Origin: Erythrobacter sp.
GTDB lineage: Bacteria; Pseudomonadota; Alphaproteobacteria; Sphingomonadales; Sphingomonadaceae
NCBI RefSeq assembly: GCF_035194505.1
Contig: NZ_CP136573.1
Span: 248,001-312,000 of the forward strand
Direction of reading: 5' to 3'
Length of the DNA stretch: 64,000 bases
In this document: in pieces, positions 1-7,047 of the stretch
Numbering within the stretch: the first letter of the stretch is position 1
Layout: each line of letters begins with the position of its first letter
The notes under the pieces: generated by a model
What the model saw: the letters and a program-made list of their open reading frames with translations, nothing else
Databases searched by the model: none
Told to the model about the DNA's origin: nothing
Made by a program: the position numbers and the translations under genes

Positions 1-471
1 ACCGATCTGCTGTTCGACATGATGACGATGCTGGGCCGCATCGGCTTCCCGGCGGAAAACCTCACGCTCGAACTGACCGAGACGGCCAAGCTCGAGGACA
101 AGCTGATCGCGCCCCAGATTGCAGCGCTAAAGCAGCGCGGCATCGGCCTTTCGATCGACGATTTCGGCACCGGCCAGTCCAACCTCGAATATATCGAGAA
201 GCTGCCGAGCTCCGAGCTCAAGATCGACAAGAAGTTCGTCCAGCACATGGCAAGTTCGGAAGAAAGCCGCGCCGTGGTGCGTGCGACCATCGAGATTGCC
301 CATTCACTGGGCAAGGTGGTGGTGGCCGAAGGGGTCGAGGACGAGGCGGTCGCCACGGCTCTGCGCGCCATGGGTTGCGACCAGGCGCAGGGCTACCTGT
401 TCGCGCGGGCGATCTCCATGGCCGAGCTGCTGGGCATGATGGCTGAGGGAAGAAACGTAGTTAACGGTTGA
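1..471 (+). CDS. C-terminal half of an EAL-domain c-di-GMP phosphodiesterase (partial)
   Basis: The gene enters from the left edge; 156 codons are visible. They cover the second half of an EAL domain, which hydrolyses cyclic di-GMP to linear pGpG in the cytoplasm. Visible signatures are an ELTE segment, the loop DDFGTG (about residues 53-58 of the visible part), the following KID strand, and EGVE then QGY near the end. In characterised EAL enzymes these positions bind metal and substrate, so the visible half looks catalytically competent. Any sensory or GGDEF part lies outside the window. The stop codon overlaps the first of two CtrA-type boxes that belong to the next transcript. It appears to be the only ordinary chromosomal gene here. 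Confidence 0.93.
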   Translation, partial: TDLLFDMMTMLGRIGFPAENLTLELTETAKLEDKLIAPQIAALKQRGIGLSIDDFGTGQSNLEYIEKLPSSELKIDKKFVQHMASSEESRAVVRATIEIAHSLGKVVVAEGVEDEAVATALRAMGCDQAQGYLFARAISMAELLGMMAEGRNVVNG

Positions 472-492
472 TTAAGGTTAATTTTGTGTTAA
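461..492 (+). promoter_or_regulatory. Two tandem CtrA-type boxes (TTAA-N7-TTAA)
   Basis: Two exact matches to the alphaproteobacterial CtrA consensus TTAA-N7-TTAA lie at 461-475 and 478-492, separated by two bases. CtrA boxes usually overlap the -35 region of the promoter they control. Here the second box would put transcription start near 520, just before a GGAGG ribosome site and a 12-codon ORF. The match is seen in the sequence; CtrA control is inference. Confidence 0.6.
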
Positions 493-531
493 ATATGCCT
501 CTAGCTGGTTGGTAGCTATTTGGAGGCAACT

Positions 532-570
532 ATGTGGGAATGGATCGCTGATCTGTTCGGCAAGCGCTAA
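532..570 (+). CDS. 12-residue micro-ORF between CtrA boxes and a terminator
   Basis: An ATG at 532 follows a good ribosome site (TTGGAGG, 520-526) and opens a 12-codon frame, MWEWIADLFGKR, ending at a TAA at 568-570. The peptide is amphipathic: aromatic and hydrophobic, with a basic end. The ORF sits about 40 bases after two CtrA-type boxes and 24 bases before a strong intrinsic terminator, so it would be the only coding content of a transcript of roughly 100 nt. It could be a functional micropeptide, a leader peptide, or an ORF carried by a small RNA. I do not recognise a family. Confidence 0.4.
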   Translation: MWEWIADLFGKR

Positions 571-593
571 GCTGCCGACTCGATCGAAACAAG

Positions 594-620
594 GAAGCCT
601 CGGGAAACCGGGGCTTTTTT
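594..620 (+). terminator. Rho-independent terminator of the micro-ORF transcript
   Basis: An 8-bp stem (596-603 with 608-615, one G-T pair) with a GAAA tetraloop is followed directly by a run of T residues (615-620). This is a textbook intrinsic terminator on the plus strand, 24 bases after the micro-ORF stop. Confidence 0.88.
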
Positions 621-1060
621 GTTGCCTGCGTCCGGAAATCGCGCGACCTGCGCCGTCTCGCATGATGCGGCATGGCCCAGCCCGAAAGACCTGCGAATCC
701 CGTTTTGGGACTCGCGATTCCAGCCTCTGGCGATTCGCCAAAAATCAGCGCGTTAACCTTTTGGGGCTGGCTACGGGGTCGCGAAAAGCGGGTGTGACGG
801 CGCGTTTTCGGCAGCGCGCAGGGCCCCCCGCGCATTGGCGCAGGACAGTGAATTCCGGCCCTCAACGGGCATGTCAGGAACGAGCGCGGCCAAAGCCGAA
901 ATTGGTCGTGGATAGCAGCCCGATAGCGAACTGTCTCCAGTAAAAAATTCAATAATAACAGTGGTGTAATAAAATTAACCGTCTGGATTGTAGCCAAGAA
1001 ATAGGCATGCCCGTGTTAGTGCAGGCAGTGAGAAGGTTCTGTTGCCCTGACTGGCCGGCC
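621..1060. other. Gene-free stretch holding the left 37-bp repeat
   Basis: I see no convincing gene here. Overlapping frames on both strands lack ribosome sites and recognisable products. The only marked feature is the left copy of the 37-bp direct repeat at 903-939. Sequence just right of it (940-975) turns AT-rich, consistent with a junction between chromosome and an inserted element. Confidence 0.6.
903..939. repeat. 37-bp direct repeat, left copy (attL-like)
   Basis: These 37 bases recur without a mismatch, in the same orientation, at 6915-6951. The flanks differ at both ends. A perfect direct repeat at either end of a recombinase-bearing segment is the usual signature of attachment sites. 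The length is more typical of tyrosine than of serine integrases, so a dispersed genomic repeat is an alternative. Confidence 0.6.
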
Positions 1061-1348
1061 CTAACGCAGTAGTTCTGCTACCAACGATGGTTTCTTCTCA
1101 ATCATGGCTAGCAGCACCTGGGCCGGACCAGTCGGGCGACGTCGGCCATGCTCCCAATTGAGCAATGTGCCCTTGGCTACACCAATGCTTCGGGCGAATG
1201 CGCCTTGCGACAGCCCTGTTCTCGCTCTGATGGCGGCGACATCGACGGCAGGCACCTCGACGTGATGGACATTCGAGCCGACATGCTGGCCTTGGGTAAA
1301 GGCAAGAGCCTCATTAAGACCCTGCATAATGCTGTCATGTGCGTTCAT
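1061..1348 (-). CDS. HigA-like helix-turn-helix antitoxin
   Basis: This 95-residue protein has an XRE-type helix-turn-helix in its C-terminal half: a LSQGAFARSIGVAKGTLLNWE segment reads as two helices and the recognition helix, followed by GRRRPTGPA. The N-terminal 35 residues probably bind the toxin. Its start overlaps the toxin stop by four bases (1345-1348), so translation is coupled with the toxin first, the HigBA order. Antitoxins of this type neutralise the toxin and repress their own promoter; the dyad at 1700-1729 is the likely operator. A close paralogue lies at 6141-6569. Confidence 0.82.
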   Translation of the reverse strand: MNAHDSIMQGLNEALAFTQGQHVGSNVHHVEVPAVDVAAIRARTGLSQGAFARSIGVAKGTLLNWEHGRRRPTGPAQVLLAMIEKKPSLVAELLR

Positions 1349-1686
1349 TGGCTGCCTCCATAGGTATCGACCAGGATCTTGCTTAGCTGGATCGCTGCTG
1401 CCTGTTCGGCCTTGGTCAAATTGTCTTTCTCATTTTTGGCGAACACTGTGACCAGAAATATGGGCATGTGCGTGCCGCCAAAAACGTAGATGGTCCGGTA
1501 TCCGCCGCTCTTGCCACCGCCTTCGCGGGGGATCCTTACCTTGCGTAGGCCACCGCCCAAAGACACTCCCGCATCCGGGTTTGCCGCGATATAGTTCACA
1601 AGACCGAGGCGTTCGGCCTCGGTCATGATGGCCTTCGCCCGTCGAAGGAACTCGGGCAGCTCCACGACGGTCTGTAAAGTGGTCAT
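1345..1686 (-). CDS. RelE/HigB-family toxin
   Basis: This 113-residue basic protein fits the RelE/ParE-HigB toxin fold: a central strand-rich segment with RKVRIPREGGGKSGGYRTIYVF, then a conserved LVTVFAKNEKDNL stretch and a C-terminal helix. Family members are mostly ribosome-dependent mRNA endonucleases that arrest growth when the antitoxin decays. Its ATG at 1686 follows a short AAGG ribosome site. The downstream antitoxin overlaps by four bases. Such pairs commonly stabilise mobile elements, in line with its place just inside the 37-bp repeat. Confidence 0.82.
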   Translation of the reverse strand: MTTLQTVVELPEFLRRAKAIMTEAERLGLVNYIAANPDAGVSLGGGLRKVRIPREGGGKSGGYRTIYVFGGTHMPIFLVTVFAKNEKDNLTKAEQAAAIQLSKILVDTYGGSQ

Positions 1687-1699
1687 GAAGCCTTATTTA

Positions 1700-1729
1700 T
1701 ACGTCAATGACCCATAGGTCAATGACGTA
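1700..1729. promoter_or_regulatory. Operator dyad upstream of the toxin-antitoxin pair
   Basis: A nearly perfect 30-bp inverted repeat begins and ends with TACGTCA/TGACGTA arms and has only a few mismatched central positions. It starts 14 bases upstream of the toxin ATG, where an autoregulating HigA-type antitoxin would bind. The same TACGTCAATG core recurs upstream of the paralogous antitoxin at 6597-6606. Confidence 0.65.
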
Positions 1730-1749
1730 TGGCTGGGCGCGCTGTCACC

Positions 1750-2370
1750 TCATTCCAGCATTACATACCGTCCCAGGCGACGCGATCCGACAAAGATGAT
1801 TCTACCGTTGTCCCGCAACACCCCTATGTCACGTTTCGCGGTTCTCAGCGTGACCTGCCAATGGTTGGCGATGTCCTCGGCGGTGCATTTCTCATTTCGT
1901 GCGACTCGCTCCAGAAACCATTCTTGTCTCGGGTTAAGTCCGGAAAACTCGGCACAATTTATGGTGACATCGATGTCACCATAAATGTCACCAATAATGT
2001 CACCATAATCAGTGCCGGTTTCGACCTCTGTGCCCGGTCGATCATCGGTTCCAAGATCAATCCTAGCGGTCACTTGCGGCGTTGGCGGCTGGGCGCTCGC
2101 ATCGGAAATCAGCTCCAAAACCAGTGCCTGGACGGCCGCCGATTTTGCGAAAAGTCTCATCAAGAAATACCCGCTTGGCCCGGATTCGCCGCTCAGCCAA
2201 TTCTTGACGCTGCGCTCACTTGCGTTGGTCCAGCCCATGATCGTTTTGACTGATCGATGCGTGTCGCCATGCTCCTCTTTCAAAGCGTCCGCGATCAACT
2301 CGGCATAGTCCTTTGGCGACTTCGCCAGCCCCACCCACAGGTGCAACATCTTGCCCTTTTTCGGCAACAT
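1750..2370 (-). CDS. DNA-binding protein with two helix-turn-helix regions
   Basis: I do not recognise a named family for this 206-residue protein. The N-terminal third has a helix-turn-helix-like segment (TNASERSVKNWLSGESGPS). The C-terminal third resembles a winged helix (TAEDIANHWQVTLRTAKRDI). They are joined by an acidic linker rich in GDI repeats, encoded by the palindrome and 12-bp repeats at 1957-2004. The start at 2370 has AAAGGA six bases upstream. It diverges from the recombinase operon, so it may regulate that operon or bind its DNA. Confidence 0.7.
   Translation of the reverse strand: MLPKKGKMLHLWVGLAKSPKDYAELIADALKEEHGDTHRSVKTIMGWTNASERSVKNWLSGESGPSGYFLMRLFAKSAAVQALVLELISDASAQPPTPQVTARIDLGTDDRPGTEVETGTDYGDIIGDIYGDIDVTINCAEFSGLNPRQEWFLERVARNEKCTAEDIANHWQVTLRTAKRDIGVLRDNGRIIFVGSRRLGRYVMLE
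1957..2004. repeat. 30-bp perfect palindrome with 12-bp phased half-sites
   Basis: Positions 1957-1986 form a perfect palindrome centred between 1971 and 1972. Its right half-site ATGTCACC (1973-1980) is repeated at 1985-1992 and 1997-2004, exactly 12 bp apart each time; the inverted half-site is at 1963-1970. The pattern of one inverted and three direct half-sites resembles a protein-binding array such as an operator or centromere (parS-like) site. It lies inside the reading frame of the neighbouring DNA-binding protein. Confidence 0.75.
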
Positions 2371-2490
2371 CCTCCGTCCTTTCCCCCGTTACATTCGCGT
2401 GTGTGCGGAACGGTAGGCAGAGGCGCTGATCGGACTGCAGCTGGTGGACGCCCTGGACTGCTGCGGCGGCTTAATTTGAAAGGGCGTGAG

Positions 2491-4065
2491 TTGAGCAACT
2501 GGCACTACGAGGACGGGGGGAAGCGCCCTGAACAAACAGGGCGCAATGTAAGGGCGGCTGAATATGTCCGTATGTCCACGGACCACCAGAAATACTCGAC
2601 CGAGAACCAGGCAGATGCGATCCGCCACTACGCCACTGCGCGGGGTATCGACATTGTTCGTACCTATGCGGATGCGGGTAAGAGCGGCCTGAAGATCGAA
2701 GGGCGCGACGCCCTTAAGCAACTCATCGATGATGTTCAGTCTGGCTTAGCCGACTACACCATGATTCTCGTTTACGACATTAGTCGCTGGGGGCGTTTCC
2801 AGGACGCGGATGAAAGCGCCTACTACGAGTACATCTGCAAGCGCGCTGGGATTGCAGTCCAGTACTGCGCGGAGCAATTCGAGAACGATGGCAGTCCAGT
2901 TTCGACTATCGTCAAAGGCGTCAAACGCGCCATGGCAGGGGAATATAGCCGAGAGCTCTCAACCAAGGTGTTCGCTGGGCAGGGCAGGCTGATCGAGAAA
3001 GGCTACCGCCAGGGTGGCCCTGCGGGCTTTGGACTTCGCCGAACCCTGATCGACGAGAGTGGAGCAATCAAAGGCGTTTTGGGGCGCGGCGAGCACAAGA
3101 GCATCCAAACCGACCGGGTTATTTTGACGCCGGGCCCAGAAGAGGAAACAGATACTGTTCGTCAGATCTATCACGCCTTCGTGCATGGAGGCCGCAGTGA
3201 GCGCGAGATCGCGGAAGACCTCAACGCCAGGGGGATCCTGACCGACCTCGACCGCCCATGGACCCGCGGCACCGTTCACCAGCTACTGATCAATGAGAAA
3301 TATGTCGGCGACAACGTTTGGAACCGCCGTTCGTTCAAACTGAAGAAGAAGCGCGTACAGAATGCGCCCGAGATGTGGATTCGGTCTCAGGGTGCGTTCG
3401 AGGGCATCGTAGAGCGGGATCTGTTTGAAGCTGCCCATTCGATCATTGCGGCGCGTTCGTTCCGACTGTCAGATGATGAAATGCTGGAAGCCTTGCGCGG
3501 GCTCTATGCCAGCAAAGGCCTGCTCTCGGGGATCGTCATCGACGAGTGCGATGGTTTGCCCTCAAGCAGTGCCTATAGCTCCCGTTTCGGCAGCCTGCTG
3601 AGAGCCTATAGCCTGGTGGGGTTCACTCCAGACCGGGACTACCGGTACGTCGCGATCAATCGAACCCTGCGCCAGATGCATCCCGATGTTCTCAGGCAGG
3701 TACTGGACGGGCTGCGTGGGCAGGGCAGCGATGCCTGGCAGGATCTCACTTCCGACAGCGTCATCGTCAATGGCGAGTTCAGCCTGTCGATCGTCATAGT
3801 CCGATGCCTAGTCACGCCAACGGGCCTGCTGCGCTGGAAGATGCGCTTCGACACATCAGCCATGTCAGACATCACGATCGTGGTGCGCATGGACATAGAC
3901 AATAGGGCGCCGCTCGATTTCTACCTGTTCCCGCGGATCGACGTAACCTCCGAGCGGCTAAGGATGGCCGAAGACAATGGCCTGAGCCTCGACGCCTATC
4001 GTTTCGACACCCTGGACTACCTCTATGAAATTGCCGCCCCAGTCAGCATTGCGGAGGCTGCCTGA
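2491..4065 (+). CDS. Large serine recombinase
   Basis: The resolvase/invertase catalytic domain is at the N-terminus: YVRMS with the nucleophilic serine at about residue 29, followed by QKYSTENQ and the SISRWGRF-like region (DISRWGRF here). A recombinase domain follows at roughly residues 200-320 (GGPAGFGLRR, ARGI), with a long C-terminal part. The family performs site-specific strand exchange through a serine-DNA intermediate. The frame is open from 2257, but the first 78 codons look non-coding. I chose the TTG at 2491, which has AAAGGG upstream and gives the usual spacing to the catalytic serine. Its stop overlaps the ATG of the next gene (TGATG), coupling it to the ParB-like pair. Confidence 0.88.
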   Translation: MSNWHYEDGGKRPEQTGRNVRAAEYVRMSTDHQKYSTENQADAIRHYATARGIDIVRTYADAGKSGLKIEGRDALKQLIDDVQSGLADYTMILVYDISRWGRFQDADESAYYEYICKRAGIAVQYCAEQFENDGSPVSTIVKGVKRAMAGEYSRELSTKVFAGQGRLIEKGYRQGGPAGFGLRRTLIDESGAIKGVLGRGEHKSIQTDRVILTPGPEEETDTVRQIYHAFVHGGRSEREIAEDLNARGILTDLDRPWTRGTVHQLLINEKYVGDNVWNRRSFKLKKKRVQNAPEMWIRSQGAFEGIVERDLFEAAHSIIAARSFRLSDDEMLEALRGLYASKGLLSGIVIDECDGLPSSSAYSSRFGSLLRAYSLVGFTPDRDYRYVAINRTLRQMHPDVLRQVLDGLRGQGSDAWQDLTSDSVIVNGEFSLSIVIVRCLVTPTGLLRWKMRFDTSAMSDITIVVRMDIDNRAPLDFYLFPRIDVTSERLRMAEDNGLSLDAYRFDTLDYLYEIAAPVSIAEAA

Positions 4066-4964
4066 TGACCGAAATGGGCTCGCAACAGATCGAGATGATT
4101 CCGATTTCACGGATTAACGTGCTCAACCCCCGTTCCCGCAACAAGCGGCAGCACCGTGAAATCGTGAACAATATCGAGGCAATCGGCTTGAAACGGCCGA
4201 TCACAGTCAGCTTGCGGCAGGGGCCGGGTGGGCCAAGATATGACTTGGTCTGCGGGCAAGGGCGCCTTGAGGCGTTTCAGATGCTGGGACAGGAGGAAAT
4301 CCCGGCCGTCGTGATCGAGGCGGCTGAGAATGAATGCCTCGTCATGAGCTTGGTCGAGAATATCGCGCGCCGGGTTCAGCGCCCGATCGATGTGATGAAG
4401 GAAATCGGCGAACTCAGGAAACGGGGCTACAGCGAGGCTGATATCGCCCGGAAGATCGGTGTCCATAACTCTTGGGTCAGCATGGTAGTATCGCTGCTCG
4501 AGCGCGGCGAGGATCGACTTTTGTCGGCAGTTGAAACTGGTCTCATACCGATAACGATGGCCATGGAGGTGGCAAAGGCTGAAACAGAAGAGGCTCAAAA
4601 CCTTCTGCTCGAAGCCTATGAATCGGGGAAACTGAAAGGCAAAAAGCTCGCATCTGTCCGTCGCCTGCTTGATCGGCGCCTGCGGAGCAAGAATAAAGGA
4701 ATTCATTCAGGCCGGTCGGGTTCGCGCGGTGGCAACCGCCGCATAACGGCAAACGACCTGCTGCAGGTCTATCAACGCGAAGCCGAGAAACAGCGCCTGC
4801 TCGTGAAGAAATCTGACTTCACCCAGACCCGCCTTCTTTTCGTTGTCGAGGCTATCAAAGATCTCCTGAGCGACGAGGGGTTTACCACCTTACTAAGGGC
4901 TGAGGGTCTGGAAACCATGCCACGGGCGCTTGCTATCAAGATTGCGGGAGGCCTGGATGGCTGA
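4065..4964 (+). CDS. ParB/RepB-family DNA-binding protein (first of pair)
   Basis: This 299-residue protein starts with a ParB N-terminal (sulfiredoxin-like) domain: VLNPRSRNKRQHREI, then VCGQGRLEAFQMLG, the CTP-binding box of ParB proteins. A helix-turn-helix follows (YSEADIARKIGVHNSWVSMV, about residues 125-145), then a RepB-like C-terminal region. Canonical ParB loads at parS and works with ParA; no ParA is encoded nearby. Its start overlaps the recombinase stop. Coupling to a recombinase suggests a role in integration control, recombination directionality or element maintenance rather than classical partition. Confidence 0.83.
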   Translation: MTEMGSQQIEMIPISRINVLNPRSRNKRQHREIVNNIEAIGLKRPITVSLRQGPGGPRYDLVCGQGRLEAFQMLGQEEIPAVVIEAAENECLVMSLVENIARRVQRPIDVMKEIGELRKRGYSEADIARKIGVHNSWVSMVVSLLERGEDRLLSAVETGLIPITMAMEVAKAETEEAQNLLLEAYESGKLKGKKLASVRRLLDRRLRSKNKGIHSGRSGSRGGNRRITANDLLQVYQREAEKQRLLVKKSDFTQTRLLFVVEAIKDLLSDEGFTTLLRAEGLETMPRALAIKIAGGLDG

Positions 4965-5916
4965 CTGGCTCCCTCAGCACGTTATCGAAGCTTCTGACGA
5001 TCCAGACGTTCATCTGGCTTTTGAACGCCAGACCGTTTCAGTCCCGATTTCTGTCATTGTGCCGTTGAAGTCGCTCCGCGAAGGTATTCGCGAGAGCAAG
5101 AAATATGCCCAAATTGTAAATTCGATCAAAGCGATCGGGTTGGTTGAAGCGCCAGTCATCATCGCTGACACGCAGCATTCTGGGCGGTACTTTCTGCTCG
5201 ATGGGCACTTGCGCATCGAGGCACTCAAAGAGCTCGGCACCGAAACGGTCGATTGTCTCGTGGCGACCGACGATGAGACTTACACCTACAACAAGCGTGT
5301 AAATCGCCTGCCGCCTCTTCAGGAACATCGCATGATCGCGCGAGCAGTAGAGCGAGGGGTGGCGCCGACCGTGATAGCCGAGGCTTTAGGGCTGGATGTC
5401 GCGTCGATACACCGCAAATTTCGCTTACTGGATGGAATCTGCCCCGAGGCCGCGGAGATACTGAAAGACACCATCTGTCCGATGAACGCTTTCGACATTT
5501 TGCGCCGCATGTCACCCACGCGGCAAATCGAAGCGGCAGATCTGATGGTCGGTCAGAACAATTTTAGCCTGATGTTCGCAAAAGCTCTTCTGGCCGCAAC
5601 GCCGGACGATCAGCTCGCGAAGCAACCGAAGAAAGATAAGAAGGCCGATGCGAATGGCCCGACGGCCCAGCAGATCGCTCGAATGGAGCGGGAGCTTGCA
5701 GCCCTGCAGACGCAGGTGAAATCGGTCGAAGACAGCTACGGCATCGACAACCTGCACCTTACCGTAGCGCGCGGATACATGGTCAAGCTCCTAAGTAATG
5801 CCCTCATCGTTCGGTGGCTTTCTCAGCATCACCAGGAATATCTCAGCGAGTTCCAGCGGATCGCGGAAATGGAGTCGATCGCGCCGGCATCAGCCACGCT
5901 GCCAATTCAAGATTGA
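4957..5916 (+). CDS. ParB/RepB-family DNA-binding protein (second of pair)
   Basis: The second ParB-like protein is 319 residues from the ATG at 4957, which has GGGAGG at 4946-4951 and overlaps the previous stop. It has an N-terminal ParB-type domain with LLDGHLRIEALKELG in place of the usual GERR-type box, a helix-turn-helix (VAPTVIAEALGLDVASIHRK) and a RepB C-terminal region with a predicted coiled coil (ARMERELAALQTQVKSVEDS). It is not closely similar to its partner, so the two may form a heteromeric complex. The operon ends here and is followed by three hairpins. Confidence 0.82.
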   Translation: MADWLPQHVIEASDDPDVHLAFERQTVSVPISVIVPLKSLREGIRESKKYAQIVNSIKAIGLVEAPVIIADTQHSGRYFLLDGHLRIEALKELGTETVDCLVATDDETYTYNKRVNRLPPLQEHRMIARAVERGVAPTVIAEALGLDVASIHRKFRLLDGICPEAAEILKDTICPMNAFDILRRMSPTRQIEAADLMVGQNNFSLMFAKALLAATPDDQLAKQPKKDKKADANGPTAQQIARMERELAALQTQVKSVEDSYGIDNLHLTVARGYMVKLLSNALIVRWLSQHHQEYLSEFQRIAEMESIAPASATLPIQD

Positions 5917-6027
5917 GTGTGATGGGGACCCGGACCCGATAAGCGCGGGGACCATGGGAGAAGCCGCACTGTGGGGCGGATCGAGCATGGGTGTGGGGAT
6001 GGCGGCGAACCCGCTCGGAGCCCACTA

Positions 6028-6119
6028 GGCCGGCCGTCATAAGGACCGGCCGCATGCGCGGTGTTGCCGCGCATGATGTATGAACGGGCGTGCCGGTTAT
6101 GTGGCGAGCCGGCACGCCC
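6028..6119. repeat. Three consecutive stable hairpins after the ParB pair
   Basis: Three inverted repeats lie within 92 bases: 6028-6033 with 6046-6051 (6 bp), 6053-6061 with 6067-6075 (9 bp, 5-base loop), and 6086-6096 with 6109-6119 (11 bp, perfect). None is followed by a T-run, so they are not ordinary intrinsic terminators. They could stabilise the 3' end of the operon mRNA, act as a bidirectional transcription block against the convergent gene, or form DNA cruciforms at a recombination or replication site. Confidence 0.65.
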
Positions 6120-6140
6120 CAAGAGATCGCGCTAATATGA

Positions 6141-6569
6141 TCAAGAATGCTCCGCTGACTTTTTCAGCATTCTAGCAACGCCCTTGGCCAATATTTCACC
6201 GACCTCAGCCAGCCTCTCCTTGGCGGTCATTTCGTTGGGGTCTGGGCTGCCGGGGGGCCAATGAAGCGTCTTTGGGCGGGGCGCTGGATACAGATCACCC
6301 ACAAGAGAGGGCTTCTTTGCAAGCAATGCGAGCAAAACCTTGGCGGCTCCTGTCGGCTGTCGGCGGCCTTGTTCCCAGTTTACCAAGGTGCCCAGAGGCA
6401 CCCCGATGCTTGCCGCGAAAGCGCTTTGTGACATTCCGGCCTTGGCCCTAATCGCGGATACGTTGACAACTGGCACGTGGGCACGAGGCGGGCGGGTTAT
6501 CAGATCGTCAGGTGATGCGACGCTTACAGAGACCTTCACGGCTTTCCATGGTTTGCGCTTTTGCCTCAT
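6141..6569 (-). CDS. Orphan HigA-like antitoxin/regulator with extra C-terminal motif
   Basis: This 142-residue XRE-family protein has its helix-turn-helix at about residues 45-65 (GMSQSAFAASIGVPLGTLVN) and GRRQPTGAAKVLLAL after it. It closely matches the antitoxin at 1061-1348 across that region. It has no toxin partner. Its last 30 residues add AKERLAEVGEILAKGVARM, which resembles the core of the small protein that begins the phage integrase module at 59296 (AAERMAELGQILALG). A short dyad at 6596-6612 with the shared TACGTCAATG core lies just upstream, so it is probably self-regulated and may cross-talk with the first antitoxin. Confidence 0.75.
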   Translation of the reverse strand: MRQKRKPWKAVKVSVSVASPDDLITRPPRAHVPVVNVSAIRAKAGMSQSAFAASIGVPLGTLVNWEQGRRQPTGAAKVLLALLAKKPSLVGDLYPAPRPKTLHWPPGSPDPNEMTAKERLAEVGEILAKGVARMLKKSAEHS

Positions 6570-6595
6570 TCCCGATTGCTATTTTGCGTCCCAAA

Positions 6596-6612
6596 CTACG
6601 TCAATGGCGTAG
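6596..6612. promoter_or_regulatory. Operator-like dyad upstream of the orphan antitoxin
   Basis: CTACG and CGTAG arms flank a 7-base centre. Positions 6597-6606 repeat the TACGTCAATG core of the toxin-antitoxin operator at 1700-1709. The site lies 27 bases upstream of the orphan antitoxin start. Confidence 0.5.
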
Positions 6613-7047
6613 TAACATTGCCTGTGCCCGCCACTGTAATTCCAGCACTTTTCCCCGCTAGCTGACGGGAGGCAATAGCAGTCTGAAGTCTGGGCTAAGC
6701 CGTCGCGTTTTGGAAACTGTGATTGCCCGTTCCGGGCTCTAGAAACAGCAGAATTCTGTGACCTAGCCCATCTCCGGTCCAGAGGTTGTGGAAAAAATAT
6801 TGGCTGTTTTGGGGGTGAAATTGGAAAATCTCCAAATTTCTCCGTTCTGAAAAACCCCAGAATTCTGCCGTTTTTCGGCCCCCTTGGGGCAGTTTTGAAT
6901 TCGCGCGTATTGAATGGTCGTGGATAGCAGCCCGATAGCGAACTGTCTCCATCCGATAGAGTGCAAAAGCTGGTGTTTCAAGAGGCCCAACAAATGTCGC
7001 CCCGCATGACCGTTTCTGGCATTTCCCGCCGATTTTTGAATGTATCG
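6613..7047. other. Gene-free stretch with the right 37-bp repeat
   Basis: No gene is supported here. It holds an AT-rich segment (about 6780-6900), two copies of the palindrome CAGAATTCTG (6749-6758, 6858-6867) and the right 37-bp repeat at 6915-6951. If the repeat marks an attachment site, the element ends here and the DNA to the right is the former chromosomal flank or the next island. Confidence 0.5.
6915..6951. repeat. 37-bp direct repeat, right copy (attR-like)
   Basis: Perfect copy of 903-939 in the same orientation. The flanks differ on both sides, so the repeat boundary is sharp. Confidence 0.6.

Larger units (their letters stand above)
903..6951. mobile_element. 6-kb candidate integrative element (recombinase + ParB pair + toxin-antitoxin)
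   Basis: The segment is bounded by a perfect 37-bp direct repeat. It encodes a HigBA-like toxin-antitoxin pair, a DNA-binding protein, a large serine recombinase translationally coupled to two ParB/RepB-like proteins, and an orphan antitoxin paralogue. All are typical of integrative elements or plasmid-derived islands. There is no replication initiator and no conjugation gene, so it would move by site-specific recombination or on another element. The outer limits rest only on the repeat. Confidence 0.55.

Noticed and set aside
530..997. Minus-strand frame sharing a peptide with the frame at 6695-7078
   Set aside because: The shared peptide is only the translation of the 37-bp direct repeat; neither frame has a ribosome site or other similarity.
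2257..2490. N-terminal extension of the first serine recombinase
   Set aside because: It overlaps the start of the divergent regulator gene, reads as low-quality Pro/Arg/His sequence and would push the catalytic serine far from its usual position. The TTG at 2491 has a ribosome site.
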